Shown one piece after another: positions 48,054-57,480 of a DNA stretch of 64,000 nt (position 1 is its first letter; each line of letters starts with the position of its first letter). The position numbers were made by a program, and so were the translations under genes. The notes under the pieces are model-generated. The model saw nothing but the letters and a program-made list of their open reading frames with translations, did no database searches and was not told where the DNA came from. Source of the DNA: Thunnus maccoyii (taxonomy: Eukaryota; Chordata; Actinopteri; Scombriformes; Scombridae); the NCBI RefSeq assembly GCF_910596095.1, contig NC_056540.1, forward strand, positions 24,434,501 through 24,498,500, written 5' to 3'.

Positions 48054-49064
48054 CTGGAAGCTATAGGAGTGGACACTGCACCAACTGTTCTACAAATAGC
48101 TCTTTGTTTCAGCATGTGTAATAAAGTCATTTCAACATGTATTAAGTGTGTATCAATGCTGTTCCTCGAGATTAGTTGTGTATTGTGTATTTATACGTTA
48201 GACCGTAATCATGGTTCTAGGAAGATACATGGAAACATCTCTGTGGGTCTACACAGAGAAGGGTGTTATGGGTTGACATGCACGCCTCACAAAACTCAAA
48301 ATGTGTCTGCAAGATGATTAATCCAACTACTGTCCTGTTCCGAATGGAAAGAAATAACATAGAAACATTATACTCAAAATCCATACAAGTACAAAAGAGA
48401 CAGTCATGTGAATTGTGTTTATGTCTGAATGACACCTGCGCATGTTCACATACATACAAGAGGGGTGTTCAGAGAAAAGCATGTTCTAGCATTTCTGTGT
48501 TCACATAAAAGTAAAGGCTGTGGGGTTGCGATGCAACCTCAGAAAAATTGTGACGCTCAGAAAAATTTATCTGCTGATTTACAGACGTCTCTTTCACAAT
48601 GTAAGTCTATGGGAAAAAGTCTTTTTGGGCCAGTGTGCATCACGTGACGTTGTAATTACACAGTTTTGTATAAATACATCATGCCCTGTCATCAAATTTG
48701 CTTCAAAGCCTGGCAGTCTTCCTGCATCCAGTTCTCTTTATACATCCATGCTCTGTTCTGATTGGCCAGCGTCCATGTTTTTGAACTTTAACTATTTTTG
48801 ACATAGACATCTAACATCATTACAGTATAATAAATGACAGGAAATCACAAAAAGCATGTTATATCCCCTTTAAACTCGTGTTTAATATTATTATTGTGTC
48901 TTTCCACCAACCTCTGTCTTTATTATCATTACTGTCAGTCACCCTGTGTTCTTCTTGTTGTCTGGGGTTTGCTTATCTTTGGTGGTTTTTGTTAAGGGAA
49001 GGGGAAGTGCTACTTATTCACTGGTCCCACCTAGAGCATTAGTCTGATCTGTGATCTCCCCATC
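48054..49064. other. 3' flank of short-tailed NITR 2
   Basis: Matches 43340-44590 with deletions; includes a right-hand piece of the TTAAAGGGGA element. No gene seen. Confidence 0.45.
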
Positions 49065-49637
49065 TTACCCCAGGATTCCACCGGCCGTGTGTGTGCCACG
49101 TTCCGGCTCCGACGCGGTTTTGCTCCGTCCTCTGCACAGCGCCCTATTCCACTGGGAGCGTGTCAGAAGCGAAGTGTCTTCACTGTGGGGAAGCCTTCCG
49201 CCGTTTAAAGTCAATTGCACTCCTACTACAGTAATTACAGCAGCCTAGTCAAAGCTGATAAAATCCCTTAAGGCTGCTGTAATTATTGCAGTAGTAGGGC
49301 AACTAAACTGCCCAATTTTGTTAACTTGCTCAGCTTTTGTTGATTTGGTAATTTTCCTTGATTTTTGTGCTTCTTCTATGGTTAAGTAGGCTATGTAGTT
49401 AAATGGTTTCTGTATTCATCTGTTTTAATTGCGTTTATTGTTGATATATGACCAGGAGTCTGCACAGGGTGTTTTATTTTAAAAATTGACGCGGCTTCTG
49501 TAAAAAATAGACGAGGCACCTATCTTTAGCGCAGCGCAGCGGAGAGCCGCTTCTGGGACGCCCGTTGGAATCGGATACATTGACTAGAGTGGCCGCGATA
49601 GTGGCACATGCGCCCAGTGGAATTTAGGGGTTAAAGT
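49065..49637. mobile_element. GC-rich insertion with inverted ends and an internal hairpin
   Basis: Interrupts sequence that is continuous at 44595-44615 and 62365-62380 (ccccatct|gagagtgttgacc). The left end (taccccaggattccaccgg) and the inverse of the right end (taacccctaaattccactgg) match at most positions. The body is much richer in CpG than its surroundings. Inside, 49223-49245 and 49272-49297 form a near-perfect hairpin (ctactacagtaattacagca and its inverse). No coding frame recognised. Confidence 0.6.
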
Positions 49638-50428
49638 GTTGACCTACTTATTTTATTCGGTAAATCAGAGGGAAACATTATTGCAAGCCTTTCTTCCTCA
49701 TAACATCATTTGTTTGTTTGAAGAGAACACACAGACATTTTTACATTTACTGGTGACAAATCCTTAACTGTCACAATATATGTAATATTGTAGACTAAGA
49801 ACAGTGTATTATAATGTATGAGTAAAAGCACATGTTGAGTGCTGACTTATTCTTGGTATATTTGTATCTCAGCCTGATGGTGCACCTGCAGTATAATGTA
49901 TAAATATATCTTGCACTTCCCTTAATAAGCAGTGTGAAGTTCAATGCATGTGGCACATTTGTACTCTTGAATGATGCATGTTTTGACGCTTAGGAAAATC
50001 AAAGTAGTGCCTGATTATCTGCATAAAAGTTTTAAGATGTTCCCTGTTCCCAGCTCCCCGATCCTTTGTGCATCACATGGTAAAGCTAAAGAAATAGAAA
50101 GAACAAATTCCTATTATCCATACCGTCAAGAGTGGAGGGTGTTGCTTGATTGCTTACATTTTTTTCCAATGGATGCTTAGATAAGCTCCCCATGTGACGG
50201 TGGGACTGAATGGGAAACAAAGATAAATGAATTCATACATTTGCTGTTAAAACAAAAACCAAAAAAGGAACAAATGTAAAGATGCATATGCTCCTTAAAA
50301 TAGAACTTTTTGACAATTATATAATTTATAAATTAGCACATTCAAAGGCAAACAAAACTAAAACAGCCAGGTCCACTGGTTAAAATAAAATGTGCTTCTT
50401 GTAGCTCTTTCCTTCTTGCACCTCTGAC
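49638..50428. other. Intergenic DNA matching 62380-63170
   Basis: Long, high-identity match to the end of the window. No gene seen. Confidence 0.45.
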
Positions 50429-50590
50429 CTCATTACATATCCTGTTGGGGCCTCGGGTCTATTCTGAGTAAACAGCCTTGGTGGTTGGTCAAAAGCCCAC
50501 CACAGCTTTTGTCTGTCAGTGTAGCTGCTGAATGTGGCTTTTCTTGCTGCTTTCAAGACACTAATGAAAGTTGCCTATGTATATTGATCC
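50429..50590. promoter_or_regulatory. Recurrent ~190-bp block, copy 4
   Basis: Landmarks ttctgagtaaacagcct, gtggttggtcaaaa, cagtgtagctgctgaa. Lies 1.3-1.5 kb before the ATG at 51933. Confidence 0.4.
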
Positions 50591-50752
50591 AGATTTAATT
50601 AAGGTGAATTAAAATTGAGCACTCTTAGTATTTTACACAAGCATAACCCCAGAATTAGATATTAAACTAATGTCTCTGCCCCTTACTGATCATTCTAGAT
50701 GGATTCTTTAGTAGTGAGTGTAAATGGGGTATAAGTGGTCGGAATTCCTCCA

Positions 50753-51687
50753 TTTACACCTGGTATTAAGATGTGATCTGTATCCGGATATCTTATCTGG
50801 ACAAGAGAAAACACATGTTAATGCAGGTCAGCTCAGGTCAGCCAGACCACATTTGGAGGTGGCTAAGCATGCCAGGTGTATATGCAATTTATATAGCGTG
50901 ACTACATTACCAAGAAAAAAATTGGCCCAGCAAGTTGTAAGGTATCTAACTGTGCCTCTTCCTGCTAGCTTAAGCAAGCTTGGCAAAAACAACAAGTAGT
51001 AGCTGTACCTAAAAGTCTTCTCCATGGATGTATTATAGGAACTGGATACGGGACTCAAAGATGGTGCCTATTCACTCAAATGAAAATTGTTCGCCTGTTT
51101 TCCCCTTTGGCCACACCCATGCGTTCCTGCTCGGCCCACAGACTTTACCCTGGGATGATGTCACACACATTAAATTCTCTTTTATAGGCTTTTGGAAGGT
51201 TTTATAAATATAAAACATTCATGGCCTTCATGGTAATAATTGACATTGTTGGATGTTCGAGTTGTTCTGTCAACAGTTTTACAGATGTCTCTTTTATAAT
51301 AGTGGTCTATGGGGGAAAATGCTTTTTGGGTCACATGGGATTTTTATCACTGCAGTAGCACAAATGACCACTGAGAAAAATTGTCAGCAATGCTGAGTGG
51401 CGGTGCAGTATCCAGCTCTCTTAACACATCAATGATCTTCCACTGTAAAAAATGAGTGATGGCAATCTACGGTACTGATTTCCATGACTTGATGCGCCAT
51501 GTTTGTTGACAAGTTCGCCTGCTCTGCCTAGCTAATTTGCATATCGAGATCCAATAGCAATGTGGACACAACTAAGATAACCAGAATGCATTTTAATACC
51601 AGGTGTGAATACAAAGACCCATGGATTGGATATCATTATCCAGATAATGTGTCTAGATACAGATCACATGTTAATACCAGGTGTAAA
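50753..51687. mobile_element. DNA transposon copy with TTTACACCTGGTATTAA inverted ends
   Basis: Left end tttacacctggtattaa (50753) and right end ttaataccaggtgtaaa (ending 51687) are exact inverses, and the match continues through tgtgatctgtatc. The 935-bp body lacks a recognisable transposase. An interior segment is repeated at 63660-64000, so the element was carried along in a segmental duplication. Confidence 0.7.
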
Positions 51688-51828
51688 CAGGGTCAGTGAC
51701 AAAACTGCTTTGGAACTTCAAACTATCATCTAATAGTATAAAGCAACAATACATGTACATTTAAGAGTCATTGAAATTGCATCATGAATTTGCTAAATTT
51801 TGGAGGGAGTGCACATTCTGCTTTTCAA

Positions 51829-51835
51829 CCAATCA
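51829..51835 (+). promoter_or_regulatory. CCAATCA box upstream of the NITR at 51933
   Basis: ccaatca in caaCCAATCAGGATCATTTC, 104 bp before the ATG. Confidence 0.6.
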
Positions 51836-51932
51836 GGATCATTTCCGCTTTGTAGACTTTGATGATCTTGTGACTGAATCTTTCATTTGGTTAGAGAGGC
51901 ATGAGTTGTGCAATAGAAAGGTTTTTACCACA

Positions 51933-53419
51933 ATGATTGAAGGACTGACTGCTTTGATTCTTCTTAGTACGGCGTGTAAGTGCACCTTTTAACTAATATG
52001 AGATAGATATTCATGCAAACCATTGTTTACATTTCACAGTGTTATTTCTAATGGCAGATACTCTACATTTGTTTTTGTCTTGTTGTGTAGTACATTAGTT
52101 TTTGTTTGTCTCTTTTTCTCAGCTCTGATTCAAACTGCAGAGGTTCCTCACCCAATCTCTTTGACTGTGGTTGAAGTTGGTGGGAATGTTACTCTGCAAT
52201 GCCCAGTTTCTGAGAAGGAGGGGAAGTTCTTTCACTGGTACAAGCAGTCTCTTGGATATATGGTCCAAACAGTTGCTACAAGAACTTATACTCAAATAAA
52301 ACTTGTTGGACAATTTGAGAATTCACGTTTCCAAGTCACAGAGGGATATGCTGAGTACTTCCTCACCATTAGAAATGTAAGCAAAGAGGATGAAGCAACA
52401 TATTTCTGCCAGAATGGAACGGCGTATTCACCGACATTTGGTGAAGGCACATTCTTGGCTGTGAACGGTAAAATATTTTACTCTCCGTGTCTATGCAGCT
52501 GTCAGTCATCACAACGTTTTCAAGTCATACACATAATTTCAATCATTAAATTCCTTTTAATGTCTTTTTTACTGAATCACGCAGATCTTAATCAACAGGC
52601 ATCTTTCTACGTGAAACAAAGTCCGGAGACAGCATCAGTCCAGCTGGGAGATGCACTGACTCTTCAGTGTTCACTTCTCTCCAAAAACAAAGAAAACACA
52701 GATCTGTGTCCAGATGAACACAGTGTGTACTGGTTCAGAGCTGGATCAGGAGACTCACGCCCAGGCATCATTTACACTAAGAAGGACAGGAGTGATGAAC
52801 ATGTGGAAAGGAGCTGTGTCTACAGTCTGTCCAAAACTATACAGGACTCCTCTGATACTGGGACTTACTACTGTGCTGTGGTCACATGTGGAGAAATCCT
52901 GTTTGGTGTAGGAGTTCAAGTGGAGATAAGTATGTTTTTAAGGTCCTTATTGTCTTCAAATCTTTAATGATTCTTAACTATTAAGGGTGGATAGATTTGA
53001 TAAGATTTAGTCTGATTAAAAAAATTTGCTGTTTGATAGATACATTTATTCAGTTATTTATTTATTTATTATTTATTAATGATTGGTCAATTATCAGTTC
53101 ATGCCTGATACCTCATCCCTTAGTACTGAATGCTGTAAATTGAAATGCTTCATTTAAAATATAAATTTCAAATCATTAAAAAATGTTATTGTTATTGCTT
53201 ACATAGAATTTGATAAATTAGATATCTTCTGCAGTAGTTAGCTACTGCAGAAGAAAATAATTGATATCGTAAAAGTAAATGAGGAGTAAAGAGTTACATA
53301 CCTGCTTGGACTTTTTTTCAGATTCAGGACAAGAATGGGACCCAATTATCATTGTGCTTGGGATACTTTTGGCTGTCTGCGTGGCTGTGATAGCCATTCT
53401 TATTTACTCTAGAGACTGA
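51933..53419 (+). CDS. nitr: NITR-type receptor with two full Ig domains and a very short tail
   Basis: Four exons: 51933-51975 leader, 52123-52467 V, 52585-52929 I, 53328-53419 membrane with TGA; 274 residues. The V domain has L-Q-C-P, W-Y-K-Q, A-T-Y-F-C and the most canonical J-like strand in the window, F-G-E-G-T-F-L-A-V. The I domain has W-F-R-A-G, G-T-Y-Y-C and C-G-E-I-L-F-G-V-G. The uncharged helix is followed by Y-S-R-D and a stop, so there is no ITIM. A good donor (gatg|gtaagt) lies just after the stop and a decayed tail exon is at 54376, suggesting descent from an ITIM receptor. The 117-bp intron between V and I exons is open in frame, so retention would keep the protein readable. 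No signalling partner residue is seen in the helix. Confidence 0.85.
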
Positions 53420-54375
53420 TGGTAAGTTTAATAACATGAGTTATATTTATAGATTTTTTTAATCATTAAAAAATCCCAGATTACCACAATCCACGATATC
53501 ACTGAAAACCAACCAAGGATACAACATCGAGGGGCCTGTTTCACCAATTTTGCAGCATACTAGTTATGATTTGTAACATTATATCTTTATTTTGATCGAC
53601 TGATGTTCCACTAATCAGAAAAAGACCCCACCATACTTGCACCCTTTGCATCAGCATGTGAGAGTCATGTAGGACTCACAAATTGCAGATCATTTGTAAT
53701 GTGAAATGTGTGTAATGTGTGTAATGTGAAACATGCTGCCACCATTTGTGTATAAATAATGCCTACAAACTGCTTTTGGGAAACTGGCCCCAAGATTGGA
53801 AATGCTTTGGCTACATTTCAGTAAAATATGGCATGAGAAATTTTATTTGGTCACAAACCACATTTGTTTTGTTATGATTGCATTATTAGTACGAATAAGT
53901 CAGAAAATTGGGACTATCAACCACAACTGTGAATAAGAGGCTGTTGTTTTATGACCATTGACTCTCTAGGGTCAGCCTTGTTTGTCCAAAGACTCATGAA
54001 CATTCTTTATTCCAGTGAGCCGATCTTAATCTTAGTCTCTGACATGTGTTTAGTTTTCAGTATTTAGTTACTTAAGGATGACTCTGAATCTGGTGTATTA
54101 GGTTTTCCCCTAATACAGGAGAAATGCTCCTTCTTGTGAGGAGAATGTAATTGTGTGGTAATTAGCATTTCTGAGTGATTCTCATTTTGATTTTGATGTG
54201 CATGTCATTTTCTTCAAAAAACTTTATAATCCTTTAAGCTCCTGTATGAGTTGGGGACAATCATGTGCCATTGAGGTTAGATGGTATACTGATTTTCATT
54301 CAAACATTATGCAAACTGTTCCATTAGCTATGATCAACACCTCCAATCTAAAGTATATATTATTATTATTTTTAG
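53420..54375 (+). other. 3' flank or intron after the short-tail stop
   Basis: No exon seen. Lies between the donor-like site at 53422 and the tail-exon relic at 54376; contains a short tgtgtaatg repeat near 53705-53730. Confidence 0.4.
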
Positions 54376-54477
54376 GGTGGTGATGCCAAGGCGCTGAACT
54401 ACTGTATCACTGGCTTTCTCTACAAAGCAAGAAGTGTGTTTGAAGACTGGCACTGTTTTCACATATACAAAGAATAA
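54376..54477 (+). pseudogene. Decayed ITIM-tail exon
   Basis: After tttttag the sequence parallels the tail exon of the plus genes (gatggtgaagc...gtgaactatgcagcgctg) but reads G-D-A-K-A-L-N-Y-C-I-T in the same frame. The ITIM has become L-N-Y-C-I-T, without Leu/Val/Ile at Tyr+3, and later sequence is unalignable; a stop follows at 54475-54477. As the upstream membrane exon ends in its own stop, this can only be untranslated sequence unless splicing differs. AATAAA-like sites follow near 54470 and 54642. Confidence 0.6.
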
Positions 54478-56262
54478 TAAAAAAATAGTCACACAAAGTG
54501 GCACCATCGGTTTTATTTAGGTGAATTCCATCGACTTACAAAAATCTTATAATTGTGTGTAACTGTTTTTTTTATTTTTTAAGAGATCAGTTGTGGATTA
54601 TGTATTTTCACTTAACTTGAGTTTGTTAAAAGATGTTTCTAAATAAAAAATATTCTAAAAAGAAAAAAAAAAGAATTTAACCAGATATTCCTTCCTTCAT
54701 TAGTTTTTCTTCTTGTCATTCTCATCTTGCTCTTCAAAATTACATAAAATGATCCATTCTTACTTTTATCATCACTATTGTCATTAATTCCTTTTAGCAT
54801 TTCTTTCTTCTATATTTGTATCTTATCATATTTTGATAAACATTATTAGTATGGTGATATGATCATATTTGATGGTGTTGGTAACGATAATAGTTTAAAA
54901 ATTATAAAGAATATACTGATATAATACATGTATACAAATCATAGGTGGCGTTAATAAGAGTCCAGGTGAGGCTAAGCCTCCCCAAAATGATCATGGAAGT
55001 ATTATACTTAAGCTTTTTGTGGATTACTTGGCTTGCTGGTTGTTATTTGGATTCAATAACTAACAGGTTATCTTGGTGAGAGACAGTGAGCAAGAAAGAG
55101 AGAAACAGCTGAGAGACCAAGTGGGAGAGACAGAAGCCTTTAGTTACTGATTATAGTGACCAACGCAAGCAACACTCCGACTGTTTCCTGAAAATTGGGG
55201 GGGGGGGGGGGTATTCAGATGAAGCAGTACAAAGCAAGTTGTTGGTGTTGCTGTGCTGAGAATAGATGTCTCAGAACCACGTCTGTTTCTGAAGCAGTGT
55301 CACTCTGGCACTTCAGTGATTTTATCAACAAGAGCAAACTAAATTCTTTCGGCAAATGCACAGAAATAACAGAATAATGCTTAAAATATAAATAAAGTAT
55401 GAAATCAAAATTAACCACCGCACACTGAGATGACTTTACTGTGTCATCTCAGGAGCAAATAATGTGTTTCGCCTGTAGCTTCGTCAGGTTCGCTCAGCAC
55501 TGAGCAAAACACATTGTTCGCTCCTAATAAAGTCACAGTAAAGTCATCTCAGTGTCTGGTGGTTAATTTTGATTTACAGCTTATATGTTCCTGCAACCGA
55601 CCAGCACAAAATACTGGCTGTGCATGGGGAGTTCTGTCAAAAATACAGTATGTTTAATCAAACACTCCCAAGCCAATAGATGCATTTAAATTGGCATAAA
55701 AAATAGAAAGTGTAATGTAGTTAAAGCAGTAAAGCATTGCATTGATTTATGAATCAATATGATTGATTGTAACAGTATCTGTTGTCCACAGCTGCTTTAT
55801 ACTGTATGAAAAGTTTATATATGATATGATATCCGGGGGCTGCCTATGATACAAATGATTAACAAAGATGCCACTCTCTTGATGTGACATCTGTATGTTA
55901 ATATAGTCCCCTGACACACATACACTGCATTACTTTGCAACCCCTCGTTCCTCCTGTTTTCAATGAAAGTATTTCCCAAAATATCAAACTATTCCTTTAA
56001 GATCTGTTCCTCTGTATATCACTTGTTAAAATTACATAAATATAATGGGACACAGCTGAACCTTGCAACTTATGTGTGCAGATTTCTGTTATCACCAAAA
56101 CTGGAGTGTGTTGCATCACTGTTTTTGATTTCCTCATTTTTTGTTCAATGGATGCTAATCTGGATGCTCCACACACCATCCAGAACTGATTAGGACTGAA
56201 TGTAAAAGAAATCAAAAAAAAGAACACATACCATATAAATGAGCATATATACAGGCAAGTCA
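54478..56262. other. Intergenic DNA, no gene seen
   Basis: AT-rich, with a poly-G run at 55197-55211 and the large inverted repeat at 55399-55574. No exon recognised. Confidence 0.4.
55399..55574. repeat. Large imperfect palindrome (arms of about 80 bp)
   Basis: Left arm begins aaatcaaaattaaccacc and the right arm ends ggtggttaattttgattt. The middle also pairs (cactgagatgactttactgtg with its inverse; aatgtgttt with aaacacatt). The whole could fold into one long hairpin; most likely a foldback or MITE-type element. Confidence 0.7.
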
Positions 56263-56430
56263 CTACATATCCTGCAGCCCATAGTCAAGTCTATTCTGAG
56301 TAAACAGACTTGGTCAAAGGTAGAGAAACGGCCTGCCACAGCTTTTTTCAGTGCAGCTGCTGCATATGTTTTGTTTGTTGTTTTCAAGACATTAATGTAA
56401 ATTGCCTTTATGAAATTCTGTGAGACAAGG
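56263..56430. promoter_or_regulatory. Recurrent ~190-bp block, copy 5
   Basis: Landmarks ttctgagtaaacagact, ttggtcaaagg, gccacagctttt, cagctgctgca. Lies 1.05-1.2 kb before the ATG at 57481. Confidence 0.4.
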
Positions 56431-57375
56431 AAGACAGACTGCATCCCCAGACAGTCTTTTATCAAACAATTTTTTGAAAACATTCTTGAAAGAAAGATTG
56501 AGCGTACTTATAGAATGAAATGATATGGAAAAAACATCCTTATCTTTCATCTACAAGTGTAGGAACTTTTAACAGACAATATATAGAAAACTGCTCAAAA
56601 CCACCGTCAGACTGCTTTCTCTCCATCTCTCTCTGTCTTTCACTTTGATCATAAATTAAGTTTTTAACCATTATAATAACTATTTATTATCTACAGTAAA
56701 CTCAAAATATTTTGGATGCCATAAATCCTATCCCAGCTTGAACAGCTGTCTACTAATTAACCCTAACCCCTGCAGTTATTATATTTGACCAGTCTAGCCA
56801 AAAACACCAGCAGTTAGAGATAATACAGAGACAGTGCCTACAGTGATCACAAATGGTGCAGTACAGTGCACTGCTGTTTGGCAATATTTAGTAGGTGTCT
56901 ATAACTTTAATGAATTATAATAAAATGTATTATATTTGGATGAAAGTAGTAAGGAATACCACATATGTCCTGTCTTACTGTAATAACATATTCATGTGTG
57001 CTTAAACCAGCAGAATTTGTATCATTAGTAGACTTTGTCCATGCAAAAAATCATTAGCCCAGTTTGAACAGGGTTTTAGAGCCTCAAACTTCTAGTCAGG
57101 ATCCTTTAGATAAATACTGACTCCTCCTCCTATAGGAAGATTACATGACTATGTAACAGCCAAATAGCTTAGGTTGTACAGAAACCTGTTTATAAAGTTG
57201 ACGTCACTAATGCATGAAAAGTAAAAGATGACACAACCGAGACAGTCAGAGTGACAAAACAATATTGGAAATATCAACTAATGTAAAACAACAATTAACA
57301 ATACACATATATCTAAGAATTGAATTGGATCATGAATTTGAAAATTTTGGAGGAAGTTAACTTACTTCATTTCAA
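56431..57375. other. Intergenic DNA, no gene seen
   Basis: No recognised exon or element end; the last 75 bp match the proximal promoter of the gene at 51933. Confidence 0.4.
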
Positions 57376-57382
57376 CCAATCA
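57376..57382 (+). promoter_or_regulatory. CCAATCA box upstream of the NITR at 57481
   Basis: ccaatca in caaCCAATCAGGATCATTTC, 105 bp before the ATG. Confidence 0.6.
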
Positions 57383-57480
57383 GGATCATTTCCGCCTTGT
57401 AGACTTTGATGATCTTGTGACTGAATCTTTCATTTGGGTAGAAAGGCATGAGTTGTGCAACAGAAAGGTGTTTTACCACA

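Noticed and set aside
52023-52967. A single uninterrupted 314-codon frame read as one gene
   Set aside because: It spans a V exon, an open 117-bp intron and an I exon of a NITR. Conserved GT-AG sites, the upstream leader exon and the paralogous structure at 57481 show that the frame is split; the read-through is noted as a possible retained intron only.
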